Of a stretch of DNA of 64,000 bases, positions 43,992-52,479 are shown one piece after another (the stretch's first letter is position 1; every line of letters starts with the position of its first letter). This DNA comes from Dyadobacter chenwenxiniae (GTDB taxonomy: Bacteria > Bacteroidota > Bacteroidia > Cytophagales > Spirosomataceae): the NCBI RefSeq assembly GCF_022869785.1, contig NZ_CP094997.1, forward strand, positions 4,650,001-4,714,000. The letters are read 5' to 3'. The notes below the pieces were generated by a model, which was given only the letters and a program-made list of their open reading frames with translations, did not search any database and was not told the origin of the DNA. The translations under genes and the position numbers were made by a program.

Positions 43992-45308
43992 CTAGCTAAC
44001 TAGCACTCTAACCTTCTTAATACGCTTCTTATCAGCCGATTGCACTTTGAATGTCACTTCCCTGTGCGTCGCCATTTCTCCTGTGCGTGGTAACCTCGAA
44101 AACAATTCCAGCAGTAGTCCTGCTAATGATTCATTATTGCCCCTTACTTCGTCAAAATAGTCCGTTTCCAGGTTCAGAAGGCGACAAAGATCGCTGATTG
44201 ACACTTTTCCTTCGAAAACATAAGTGTTATCATCAACCTGGGTATAATTCACTTCCTCGTCGTCGTCATATTCATCATTGATATCACCAAAAATTTCTTC
44301 AATGATGTCCTCCAGTGTGATTAACCCGCTTGTTCCGCCGTATTCGTCCACGACGATGGCCATATGCACACGGCGGTTCTGGAAATCCTTCATCAGATCG
44401 TCCAGGTGCTTACTTTCTGGAATGAAATAAACGGGCCGCAGGAGTTTTTGCCAATTGAAATGTTCGTCCAGATGAATGTGCGGAAGCAAATCCTTCACAT
44501 TCAAAATCCCTTCGATATGATCCAGATCATCCCGATAAACCGGCACGCGAGAGTAGCCCGACTTATTGATCTTGTCCATTAGTTCATGAAAATCCAGTTC
44601 TATATCAAATGCTGTAATGTGCAATCGGGCCTGCATGGCCTTTTTCGAACTGGTCTGTCTGAAATTGGCCAATCCGCGTAAAAGATCCGTTTCTTCTTCG
44701 CTTTCTGCTTTTGCTTCGAGTCTTTCGGTTGTGATTTCAGCACCTTCGGGCGTAAGCACGCCAAAAGAATAGCCCAGCTTCATAATGGGCTGCGCAAGCG
44801 GCTGGCATATTTTAATCAGGAAATTGGTAACGCCCGCAATTTTGGGAATAAACTCCAATGCTCTTCTCGCGCTGTGGTAACGCACCATAGCATCCAGCCA
44901 GATCCATAATGCCAGACAGCCAATCGAAACCCAGCGGTAAATATTGTTCGGATCATCCTGAATGTGGATCCAGGCAATTCTGGCGGCTAGAATTAATGCT
45001 AGCATCGTAATTCCGCGCTGGATCAGCGAAAGGGCAAGCTGCTGTATGCGATTAGGAAGTGTGCTTTCGGTGTCACTTTTTCTTTCCCAGGGATTTTCTA
45101 ATGCACCTGAGGCAGCATATGCAGCACGGACGCCGGAAAGGAAAAGGGAAATCAGGAAGAGAAATATTACGAGAATCAGGTCGTAGGGCGCAAGGAAATC
45201 AGTGGGTATAATGACTCCTGCAAATAAGGTTTGCGTACATCTTTGGGGGACGGAAATCCCCGTACGCGTTCGGGCAAGAGGATCGTCGCTGTCTGCTGTT
45301 TCTTTCAC
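43992..45308 (-). CDS. gldE: GldE, gliding-motility associated CNNM/CBS membrane protein
   Basis: 438 residues. N-terminal hydrophobic CNNM-like part (segments near 39-60, 103-120, 127-143), two CBS domains (about 250-370, with SGYSRVPVYRDDLDHIEGILNVKDLL split by linkers, and VDEYGGTSGLITLEDIIEEIFGDI) and a C-terminal CorC/HlyC domain. Same family as HlyC/CorC ion transporters; GldE of flavobacteria supports gliding together with GldD. No gldD follows here. The frame runs up to a TTG at 45395, but that codon lies inside a 64-bp inverted-repeat structure; GTG 45306-45308 gives an N-terminus (KETADSDDP) like other GldE proteins, so I prefer it. Confidence 0.88.
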   Translation of the reverse strand: MKETADSDDPLARTRTGISVPQRCTQTLFAGVIIPTDFLAPYDLILVIFLFLISLFLSGVRAAYAASGALENPWERKSDTESTLPNRIQQLALSLIQRGITMLALILAARIAWIHIQDDPNNIYRWVSIGCLALWIWLDAMVRYHSARRALEFIPKIAGVTNFLIKICQPLAQPIMKLGYSFGVLTPEGAEITTERLEAKAESEEETDLLRGLANFRQTSSKKAMQARLHITAFDIELDFHELMDKINKSGYSRVPVYRDDLDHIEGILNVKDLLPHIHLDEHFNWQKLLRPVYFIPESKHLDDLMKDFQNRRVHMAIVVDEYGGTSGLITLEDIIEEIFGDINDEYDDDEEVNYTQVDDNTYVFEGKVSISDLCRLLNLETDYFDEVRGNNESLAGLLLELFSRLPRTGEMATHREVTFKVQSADKKRIKKVRVLVS

Positions 45309-45359
45309 GAAAAGGTCTGGAAAAGTTTGCAATAAACTCTCGTTTGAATAAATGTAGCG

Positions 45360-45423
45360 ATTCTGCTCAAAAATATTATTCCAGTGTGCTCTCAAACCTG
45401 AAATAAATACTTTTGAGCAGAAT
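45360..45423. repeat. 13-bp perfect inverted repeat after ssb
   Basis: ATTCTGCTCAAAA (45360-45372) and TTTTGAGCAGAAT (45411-45423) are exact inverted copies 38 bp apart. They fill the ssb-gldE gap. It may be the ssb transcript end structure or a small mobile repeat. Confidence 0.7.
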
Positions 45424-45443
45424 TTACTGAATGTTGTAAATAA

Positions 45444-45923
45444 TCAGAACGGCAGGTCGTCATCATCATTACCAGCTGCCAGTGACGGCGGGATCGGGTC
45501 CGATGATCTTGGTGCCTGGCCTGAACGTGGTGCAGAAGATTGCTGCGCATAACCGCCATTATTTCCTTCTCCGCCGCCTCCGGAGCCAGCGGGACCGCCT
45601 AGCAATGTCATGCTGTTCGCACGGATCGTAACGCCCGTTCTTTGCTGACCTTCCTTGTCCGTCCAGCTATCGGTGCGGATTCGACCTTCAATGTAGACCT
45701 GATTGCCTTTTTTCAAATATTTCTCAGCGACTTTGGCTAATCCTTCCCAAAGCTCAATGCGGTGCCATTCTGTATTATCGACGCGTTCGCCGCTTTTGTT
45801 GGTGTATGACTCTGTGGTGGCAATGTTGAACTTAGCAACTGCTGAGCCGCTTTCCAGATATCTCACTTCCGGGTCGCTGCCCAGATTGCCTATTAAAATG
45901 ACCTTGTTAACACTTCCTGCCAT
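45444..45923 (-). CDS. ssb: single-stranded DNA-binding protein
   Basis: 159 residues: an OB-fold domain (1-110, VNKVILIGNLGSDPEVRYLES, DNTEWHRIELWEGLAKVAEKYLKKGNQVYIEG split) with a Gly/Gln/Ser-rich linker and the acidic tip DDDDLPF, the docking site for replication and repair partners. Upstream of gldE as in many Bacteroidota. Confidence 0.96.
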   Translation of the reverse strand: MAGSVNKVILIGNLGSDPEVRYLESGSAVAKFNIATTESYTNKSGERVDNTEWHRIELWEGLAKVAEKYLKKGNQVYIEGRIRTDSWTDKEGQQRTGVTIRANSMTLLGGPAGSGGGGEGNNGGYAQQSSAPRSGQAPRSSDPIPPSLAAGNDDDDLPF

Positions 45924-45983
45924 GATTTCTATTTGTGGATGATTTATAGACTTAAATTTAAAGATACAGATGTAAAAGCACTT

Positions 45984-47189
45984 TTAAACATCCTGTTCGC
46001 TGATTTTGCCGGTAATTTTATGTTTAAGAATTAATTTATTCCGGCCGTCGTGCGTCATTTCCTGTTTGATCAAATAATAATCTTCATTATAAGACGTGTA
46101 ATTGGACGGCTTGGTCACACCTTCCCTGCCCCGCCAAACAGGAAGCTCTACTTTTTCCCAAAGCTTGGTTTTCGCCGATTTGTAAGCTGCATCAATGACC
46201 GCATTCACAATGTAACCGTCATAAAAAGTTTCCGCCGGCTCACTGCTATTTTCCACTGCATTAAACATATCGGTAAACATATGGTTATAACCTAAGTCAT
46301 TCACCTCGTCACCCACCGGAAACAGCCAGCCCGTGTTGCTTTCGGCTTTCTCGGCCACATAATCCTCTCCTTTTCCTTCCGCATTCTGACCTGTGGTGAA
46401 CATTTCAAAACCGGTTCTCAGGAAATTATTGATCCAGATCGTGCCCTCCGTTCCCATTACTTCATCGCGTAAGTCCATGCCGCCGCGAAAAGTCCAGCTC
46501 ACTTCAAACTGTCCTATCGCGCCGTTTTCGTATTTGACCAATGCGATCGCATGATCCTCTGCATCAATGGGTTTCACCTGCGTATCTGCCCAGCACATGA
46601 CTTCAACGGGCTTAATGTCCTTTCCAATAAAATTGCGTGATATTTCAATGCAATGACAGCCCAGATCCAGAATGCAGCCGCCTCCGGCTTGCTCAATGTC
46701 CCAAAACCATTCGCTATGCGGGCCCGGGTGCGCTTCGCGGGATTTTGCCCAAATTATCCTTCCTAATGAGCCGTTTTTCACGCTTTCCAGTGATTTCAGG
46801 AATTTAGGTGTGTAACAAAGATCTTCCAGATAACCGGCGAAAATCCCGGCTTCCTCGGCTGCTTTCATCATGCGCAATGCTTCGGCCCCGTTACGTCCCA
46901 AAGGTTTGGTGGAAACAACTGCCTTTTTATGCTTTGCACAAAGCAAAACTGCTTCTTCATGAATGTTGTTAGGCAATGCAATGCACACCATATTCACATC
47001 CGGATGGGCAATCACTTCTTCCATATTAGTTGACCAAAAATCGCAGCCGTAATCCTTTGCGAACTTTTGGGCGCTTTCATCCCGTCGCGCGTAAATTGCA
47101 ACAACCCTATCCCGGCCCCGCTGTCCATGAATGGATTCAGCATAAAATCGTCCGATAAAACCGGAACCTAACATTGCAATTTTCTGCAT
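45984..47189 (-). CDS. Gfo/Idh/MocA family oxidoreductase
   Basis: 401 residues. N-terminal Rossmann fold (MLGSGFIGRFYAESI) for NAD(P), the motif usually read as EKP appears as TKPLGRNG, and GGCILDLGCHCIEISRNFIG marks the substrate domain. Probably acts on a sugar or polyol; substrate unknown. The gene is 55 bp downstream of a PhyH-type gene and probably cotranscribed. This pair separates mutY from ssb. Confidence 0.9.
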   Translation of the reverse strand: MQKIAMLGSGFIGRFYAESIHGQRGRDRVVAIYARRDESAQKFAKDYGCDFWSTNMEEVIAHPDVNMVCIALPNNIHEEAVLLCAKHKKAVVSTKPLGRNGAEALRMMKAAEEAGIFAGYLEDLCYTPKFLKSLESVKNGSLGRIIWAKSREAHPGPHSEWFWDIEQAGGGCILDLGCHCIEISRNFIGKDIKPVEVMCWADTQVKPIDAEDHAIALVKYENGAIGQFEVSWTFRGGMDLRDEVMGTEGTIWINNFLRTGFEMFTTGQNAEGKGEDYVAEKAESNTGWLFPVGDEVNDLGYNHMFTDMFNAVENSSEPAETFYDGYIVNAVIDAAYKSAKTKLWEKVELPVWRGREGVTKPSNYTSYNEDYYLIKQEMTHDGRNKLILKHKITGKISEQDV

Positions 47190-47216
47190 AAAAAATATTT
47201 AATAATGTTATAAAAA

Positions 47217-47241
47217 AGCCGATCGCCGAAAGCCTATTGCC
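47217..47241. repeat. dispersed repeat word in the PhyH-oxidoreductase gap
   Basis: The minus strand reads GGCTTTCGGCGATCGGCT, alike in 16 of 18 bases to the plus strand at 35085-35102. Same small intergenic repeat type as near 35.1 kb. Confidence 0.45.
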
Positions 47242-47244
47242 AAA

Positions 47245-48102
47245 TCAATTCGTTTTCACTTCACTTTCCCAGCCGGTCGTTTTCAAGGCGGGATCGTCTT
47301 CTTTCTTCAAAAAGTCAACATTACCGAATGAGGAAGCATCCCATTCCAGAAGCGCCCTATCCGGAACAATTGACACCGGAACCCGCCATGACGTGGAAGT
47401 TTCGGCGTAGGCAATGTTAGATTGCGAGTTGTAACACGAGATCAACGACCATCTTGGATGATCTGATAAATTGGCTTCCGACCTGTGCATGAGGTTGCTG
47501 TGAAAAAATAAGGCATCGCCCGGTTCGATCTCGCAATAGACAAGTTCCATTGTTTTAAGCGCGTGATTAACCATTTCCATGTCCGCACCCACCTGCTCAC
47601 CCGCAAAACCGTGATTAACGCGGCCCATTTTATGCGAACCTTTAATCACTTGCAAGCAGCCGTTTTCCTTATTAGCAGGAGTCAAAGCGATCATTACGCT
47701 CATTAACTGGTCGGGGTAAATAAATTGATTTTTATACCAATATCCATAATCCTGATGCCACTCCCAGGCGCCGCCCACTTTCGGCTCTTTCTGCATTAAT
47801 TTGGTATGAAAATGGCAAACCGGACTTTCCTGCCCCAGCAACTGCCAAACCGAATTGACCATTCTTTCACTCCTGATCAGATAGCCAAAAACATCATCAC
47901 CGGGCGTAAACCACAGCGAGAGCTTCGTCTTCTTGCCAGACTGATCATTGAGATCCATCGCATTCTTCTGCATCACCGAATTCTCAACCGCAGTCTGATA
48001 TAATTTATCCGTTTCTTCTTTTGAAAACAACCCTTTCACAACCAGGTAACCATCTTCATTGAATGTCTTGATCTGATTTGCATTTAAACTAAAACTTGTC
48101 AT
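47245..48102 (-). CDS. phytanoyl-CoA dioxygenase (PhyH) family protein
   Basis: 285 residues. Fe(II)/2-oxoglutarate dioxygenase with the metal ligands visible: HxD in WEWHQDYGYW (His116, Asp118), distal His in FFHSNLMHRSEA (His206), and the oxoglutarate-binding Arg in HPRWSL (Arg217). Other signs: GCLQVIKGSHKMG. The substrate is unknown; bacterial members hydroxylate diverse small molecules and sugars. The linked Gfo/Idh gene suggests a two-step oxidation, by inference. Confidence 0.92.
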   Translation of the reverse strand: MTSFSLNANQIKTFNEDGYLVVKGLFSKEETDKLYQTAVENSVMQKNAMDLNDQSGKKTKLSLWFTPGDDVFGYLIRSERMVNSVWQLLGQESPVCHFHTKLMQKEPKVGGAWEWHQDYGYWYKNQFIYPDQLMSVMIALTPANKENGCLQVIKGSHKMGRVNHGFAGEQVGADMEMVNHALKTMELVYCEIEPGDALFFHSNLMHRSEANLSDHPRWSLISCYNSQSNIAYAETSTSWRVPVSIVPDRALLEWDASSFGNVDFLKKEDDPALKTTGWESEVKTN

Positions 48103-48128
48103 AACCTTTCCGTTTTACGTGTTTAGTA

Positions 48129-48136
48129 CAAAAATA
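48129..48136 (-). promoter_or_regulatory. -7 box before the PhyH gene
   Basis: TATTTTTG on the minus strand, an exact TAnnTTTG, 26 bp before the ATG. No clear -33 TTTG is seen. It suggests that the PhyH/oxidoreductase pair is transcribed apart from mutY. Confidence 0.45.
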
Positions 48137-48208
48137 TATTACTTAAAATACAATTCCTTGCACTTGATGAAGTTTAAAAAACATTTAGACGGAAACATTT
48201 TGAACTGG

Positions 48209-49288
48209 TCACAAATATTTTTCCTCTTTCAAAACTGTGTCAATCAGAATCGGCTTTGGAAGCTCCTCAACCTCACTTTTTGAGAAAAAATAAAATTCAG
48301 CAGGTAAATCAAACGGCTCATTTTCTGGAATAGTGACCCACCAGAATTGCACGTGGAGTTTTTGATGGGTTAGCAAATGAATGTATGATTTCGGCACCTG
48401 ACGGATCTTCCCTTTTGTTAGCAATGCCAGTAACATTGCATTGTGGGCCAAATCTTCCGGCGAATCGACATGAGCGGCGGATTCGACGAGAAAAAAATCA
48501 TAGAGGCCTTTCCAGATATCTTTCGTGCTGCGTTCCTGCATCGCCAGCTTACCATCCTGCTCAATGATAAAATAATTCAAAAACCGTTTCTTTACTTTCA
48601 TCTTTTTTGCTTTCACCGGAAGCTCGTTCTGCACATTGAATGCATAGGCGTAACAACTGTCATTAAAAGGACAAATGCTGCAGTTCGGCGAAACAGGCAC
48701 ACATTGAAGCGCCCCGAACTCGATCATTGCCTGGTTATATGTCGCCGGATCTTCCTGTGAAATGAGCGTTTTCGCAACTTTGGCAAACTCCTTTTTCCCC
48801 TCATTGCTAAGCATATCCGACTTGATCCCGAAGATGCGCGACATGACCCGGTAAACATTCCCGTCAATCGCCGCAATCGCCTCATTAAATGCGAAAGAAG
48901 CAATGGCTGCTGCGGTATAATGTCCTAAACCCTTTAATTTTGAAAGCGATAATGCAGTTTCGGGGAATTTGCCACCAAATTCATTGACGATCTGGCGCGC
49001 TGTAAAGTGCATATTCCGGGCCCTGGAATAATAACCCAGGCCTTGCCAGAGTCGGAGCACATCGCGTTCATCGGCATTAGCAAGGTCAAAAACCGTAGGA
49101 TAATTGTCCAGAAATTTCTGATAATAAGGCGTTCCCTGGGCGACCCTGGTTTGTTGTAAAATGATTTCAGACAACCATATTTTATAGGGGTCTGTCGTTT
49201 GTCTCCAAAGTAAAGGGCGGTGGTTATTGAGATACCAGGATTTTAGTTTTTTGTTAAAATCAATTGCCTGTAAATGATCCGATATCAT
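48209..49288 (-). CDS. mutY: A/G-specific adenine DNA glycosylase
   Basis: 359 residues. Removes adenine mispaired with 8-oxoguanine. Catalytic helix-hairpin-helix domain with LPLLWRQTTDPYKIWLSE-like N-terminus (here RPLLWRQTTDP), LKGLGHYTAAAIASFAF and AAIDGNVYRVMSRI; iron-sulfur cluster cysteines in the C-x6-C-x2-C-x5-C pattern of CVPVSPNCSICPFNDSC; and a C-terminal NUDIX-like 8-oxoG recognition domain (about 235-355). Divergent from the HU gene. Confidence 0.96.
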   Translation of the reverse strand: MISDHLQAIDFNKKLKSWYLNNHRPLLWRQTTDPYKIWLSEIILQQTRVAQGTPYYQKFLDNYPTVFDLANADERDVLRLWQGLGYYSRARNMHFTARQIVNEFGGKFPETALSLSKLKGLGHYTAAAIASFAFNEAIAAIDGNVYRVMSRIFGIKSDMLSNEGKKEFAKVAKTLISQEDPATYNQAMIEFGALQCVPVSPNCSICPFNDSCYAYAFNVQNELPVKAKKMKVKKRFLNYFIIEQDGKLAMQERSTKDIWKGLYDFFLVESAAHVDSPEDLAHNAMLLALLTKGKIRQVPKSYIHLLTHQKLHVQFWWVTIPENEPFDLPAEFYFFSKSEVEELPKPILIDTVLKEEKYL

Positions 49289-49350
49289 AATGTTTGCACT
49301 TATGTACGCTGTTATTTAACCAATTAGAAAAAAAATGAAAACGCCTTCCT

Positions 49351-49381
49351 TTTAAATCTTGGTAAAATTAGCGTACCTTTG
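49351..49381 (+). promoter_or_regulatory. promoter of the HU gene
   Basis: TTTA (49351-49354), 19-nt spacer, TACCTTTG (49374-49381), an exact -7 box with a 3-of-4 -33 box. The leader to the GTG start is about 60 nt. Confidence 0.6.
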
Positions 49382-49447
49382 TGTTCCCAAAATTTAGAGG
49401 AGTAAGTAAATAAATGAAATAATATCCACTTAAAGTAAACAATCAAA

Positions 49448-49753
49448 GTGACTAAGGCAGACGTAATCGCACAGATTTCTGAGAAAACAGGTGTAGACAA
49501 GGGCGATGTTCAGCAAACGCTCGAATCGTTCTTCACCGTGGTAAAGGACTCACTTTCTGAGGGAGAGAACCTTTATGTAAGAGGTTTTGGTAGTTTCATC
49601 AATAAAAAACGTGCGCGTAAAGTTGCCCGTAATATTTCGAAGGGAACTTCAATGATCATTGACGAGCACTTTGTACCAAGCTTCAAGCCTGCAAAAGTTT
49701 TTGTTGAGCAGGTAAAGGAAAGTGACAAATTGAAAGCTGTCGCTGAAAAGTAA
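49448..49753 (+). CDS. HU family DNA-binding protein
   Basis: 101 residues. Nucleoid protein with the HU/IHF signature (TKADVIAQISEKTG at the N-terminus, LYVRGFGSF and FVPSFKPAKVFVEQV). The usual DNA-bending arm is KKRARKVARNISKGTSMII. The start is GTG at 49448 because homology begins exactly there. First gene of a run with the TPR, small basic and RNase G genes. Confidence 0.95.
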   Translation: MTKADVIAQISEKTGVDKGDVQQTLESFFTVVKDSLSEGENLYVRGFGSFINKKRARKVARNISKGTSMIIDEHFVPSFKPAKVFVEQVKESDKLKAVAEK

Positions 49754-49784
49754 TTTACCTGAAAAGGTTTGAGGTTATAAACGT

Positions 49785-50627
49785 ATGAAAAAGTCCATTC
49801 TTCTTTCTTGTGTGCTTGCAGTTGCTCTTGTAGGAACGCTTTTCAGCCTTCCCAAGGTCGTTGTAAATACAAAGGGAAAAGAAGTGGGCAAAGAGAGAAG
49901 CCAGTCCCAGGCAGCTGCAACAGTAGCTGCCCCGGACTCTTCCGTTCAATCGCATGACAAGGCCACCATTTCGCCTGATCAGCAAAAAATTGTAGATCAG
50001 CTGAGAAGTGGCTTCGAGCAGGCGGGCGATAAAGACAAAGCGGCTGCGGGCTTGAAGTTATCAGATAAGTTCGCACAGTTGCAAAAGTTTGATAGCGCAG
50101 CATTTTATGCTGAAAAAGCAGCTCTTTTGTCTCCAAGCATTGAAAATCTTGTCAGGACCGGCGATCGTTATTACGAAGCTTACGGTTTTGCCATTGATGA
50201 TCAGAAAGCCAAAAACCTTGGAGCAAAAACCCGCGAATACTACCAGAAAGCACTTGATCAGAATCCTGGCCTGTTAGCTGCCAAAGCCAACATGGCAATG
50301 ACTTACGTGAACACAGAAAACCCAATGCAGGGAATTTTAATGTTGCGCGAAGTGATTGACACCGATCCTACCAACGAATTGGCATTGTTCAATTTAGGGA
50401 TCTTGTCCATGAGATCTAACCAATATTCAAAAGCTGCCGACAGGTTCAGACAGATTTTGACCAATAATCCGGCCAATACAAAAGCGAAATTCTATTTAGG
50501 ACTGACGCTCGTGGAACTGGGAAACAAGGAAGAGGCCCGCAAAGTCCTTTCCGAAGTTAAAAAGGAAGAGAAAGATCCTGTAATCCAGCAAGCGATTGGC
50601 GAATTGGAAGGTCGTCTGAACAATTGA
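49785..50627 (+). CDS. TPR-repeat protein with N-terminal membrane/signal segment
   Basis: 280 residues: N-terminal hydrophobic helix (about 5-22), a low-complexity Ser/Ala/Gln linker (about 30-60), and TPR repeats (about 65-275, for example LALFNLGILSMRSNQYSKAADRF and TKAKFYLGLTLVELGNKEEARKVL). Probably an envelope scaffold. TPR genes between HU and RNase G recur in Bacteroidota; specific role unknown. Confidence 0.88.
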   Translation: MKKSILLSCVLAVALVGTLFSLPKVVVNTKGKEVGKERSQSQAAATVAAPDSSVQSHDKATISPDQQKIVDQLRSGFEQAGDKDKAAAGLKLSDKFAQLQKFDSAAFYAEKAALLSPSIENLVRTGDRYYEAYGFAIDDQKAKNLGAKTREYYQKALDQNPGLLAAKANMAMTYVNTENPMQGILMLREVIDTDPTNELALFNLGILSMRSNQYSKAADRFRQILTNNPANTKAKFYLGLTLVELGNKEEARKVLSEVKKEEKDPVIQQAIGELEGRLNN

Positions 50628-50671
50628 TAAGCAGAAAAGAAAATCAATTTTTATTTTAAACGACATAAAAC

Positions 50672-50761
50672 ATGCCTTGCGGAAAAAAAAGAAAGAGACA
50701 TAAGATTTCCACTCACAAGAGAAAGAAAAGACTTAGAAAAAACAGACATAAGAAGAAATAA
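50672..50761 (+). CDS. 29-residue very basic AURKAIP1/COX24-type protein, probable ribosomal protein
   Basis: ATG 50672 to TAA 50759-50761. The protein starts MPCGKKRKRHK and ends KNRHKKK, with 19 Lys/Arg of 29 residues. It matches the tiny protein conserved in Bacteroidota and assigned to the AURKAIP1/COX24 domain, the domain of mitochondrial ribosomal protein mS38. A role in the ribosome is likely by that relationship. The gene is too short for most gene finders. It lies between the TPR gene and a hairpin terminator. Confidence 0.9.
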   Translation: MPCGKKRKRHKISTHKRKKRLRKNRHKKK

Positions 50762-50766
50762 TATAT

Positions 50767-50798
50767 CATGACCGGATTTTAATAAAAGTCCGGTCATG
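50767..50798 (+). terminator. terminator after the small basic gene
   Basis: CATGACCGGA (50767-50776) pairs perfectly with TCCGGTCATG (50789-50798), 12-nt loop. The following CCTTCTTCCCC is only weakly U-rich, so termination may be partial before the RNase G gene. Confidence 0.7.
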
Positions 50799-50885
50799 CC
50801 TTCTTCCCCTCGTATGTATTGCCCCTTTCAATCTGAAAGCGGAGGTTAAGTATCAACATTATATAGCCATTTAGTTGGTTGAACA

Positions 50886-52448
50886 TTGAGTAACGAATTA
50901 CTAATCAATTCTACTCAAAAGGGAGAACGTATAGCCCTTTTGCAGGATAAACGTCTTTTAGAATATCACGTCGAAACACCGGATCAAAGCTTTACTGTGG
51001 GGGATATCTATCTCGGGACAGTCAGGAAGCTTGTAGCGGGGCTTAATGCCGCGTTTGTTGATGTCGGTTTTGAAAAAGATGCGTTTCTGCATTATCTCGA
51101 TCTTGGGCCTAATATTAACTCTCTCAACAAATTAACGAAGGACGTAATATCCAAGCGTCAGACTTCCGGGAAGTTGAATAACTTCAAAATGGAGCCCGAA
51201 ATTGAAAAGCTGGGTAAGATTGACAAAGTCCTTTCAAAAAACCAACCTATTCTTGTTCAGATCGTTAAGGAGCCTATTTCTACAAAAGGCCCGAGACTTT
51301 CCTGCGATATTTCGATTGCCGGCCGTTACATTGTACTGGTCCCTTTTTCAAATTCTGTAAACCTTTCCAAAAAGATTACTGACAAGCAGGAGCGAAATCG
51401 TCTGCAGCGTCTGATGTCTTCTATCAAGCCTGCCAACTTCGGTGTCATTATCCGGACTGTTGCAACAGGGAAAGATGTGGATGAGCTGAACAAGGATTTG
51501 CAAGATTGCCTGGACAAATGGGAAAACGGGATCAAAACATTGCGCGATGCCAAACCGCGTGATCGTGTCATAGGTGAAATGAACCGTGCTTCTTCCATCA
51601 TTCGCGATATGCTGAATGAATCATTCGACAGCATTACGGTTGATTCCAAAGAGGTTTACGACGACATTAAGGCTTACATTCACAACATTGCGCCGGATAG
51701 GGAGAACATCCTGAAACTGCACAATGGCAAGAATAAGCTCTTTGAACAATTCGGTCTTGAAAAACAGATTAAATCGTTATTCGGACGTTCTGTTAGCTTG
51801 CCGAATGGTGGTTATCTGATCATTGAACATACTGAGGCATTGCACGTTATCGACGTAAACAGCGGTAATAAGTCCAACTCAGAAGAAGATCAGGAAGCGA
51901 CTGCATTGAGCGTCAACCTCGAAGCAGCCAAAGAAATTGCCCGTCAATTGCGGCTTCGCGATATGGGGGGAATTATCGTTGTCGATTTTATCGATATGAA
52001 GAAAGCGGAAAACAAACGCGTTCTTTTTGATACGATGCGCGACGAAATGAAAGGTGACCGCTCCAAGTACACTATTCTGCCGCTTTCGAAATTTGGTCTG
52101 CTGCAAATTACACGTCAGCGCGTAAGACCTGAAATGAACATTGTAACCCGCGAAACATGCCCGACTTGTGGCGGAACGGGCACGATTCAAGCGAGCATCC
52201 TGGTTTCTGATGTGATCGCGAATAATCTGGATTACATTCTTACCAAGCAAAATGAACGTGGAATTACCATTTCTCTTCATCCATTCCTGCATTCTTATTT
52301 TACAAAGGGATTAATTTCCGAGCAAGTAAAATGGCTTTTCCACTATAAAACGTGGGTGAAGCTGATCAAAGACACTTCTTTGGGCGTGGTCGATTTTAAA
52401 TTCCACAACCGATACGGAGAGGAAATTGAAATTGTTCCGGGTAATTAA
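50886..52448 (+). CDS. rng: ribonuclease G (Rne/Rng family)
   Basis: 520 residues, single-strand endoribonuclease for rRNA and mRNA processing. N-terminal S1-like domain (about 35-130), RNase H-like and DNase I-like catalytic parts (IDVNSGNKSNSEEDQEATALSVN, IIVVDFIDMKK with metal-binding Asp residues) and the zinc-link CPTCGGTG near residue 425. It lacks the C-terminal degradosome scaffold of RNase E. Start is TTG at 50886, since similarity begins at MSNELLIN and no ATG is near. Confidence 0.95.
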   Translation: MSNELLINSTQKGERIALLQDKRLLEYHVETPDQSFTVGDIYLGTVRKLVAGLNAAFVDVGFEKDAFLHYLDLGPNINSLNKLTKDVISKRQTSGKLNNFKMEPEIEKLGKIDKVLSKNQPILVQIVKEPISTKGPRLSCDISIAGRYIVLVPFSNSVNLSKKITDKQERNRLQRLMSSIKPANFGVIIRTVATGKDVDELNKDLQDCLDKWENGIKTLRDAKPRDRVIGEMNRASSIIRDMLNESFDSITVDSKEVYDDIKAYIHNIAPDRENILKLHNGKNKLFEQFGLEKQIKSLFGRSVSLPNGGYLIIEHTEALHVIDVNSGNKSNSEEDQEATALSVNLEAAKEIARQLRLRDMGGIIVVDFIDMKKAENKRVLFDTMRDEMKGDRSKYTILPLSKFGLLQITRQRVRPEMNIVTRETCPTCGGTGTIQASILVSDVIANNLDYILTKQNERGITISLHPFLHSYFTKGLISEQVKWLFHYKTWVKLIKDTSLGVVDFKFHNRYGEEIEIVPGN

Positions 52449-52479
52449 AAAGCTGATTCCTAGATAGCAGCATTAATTA

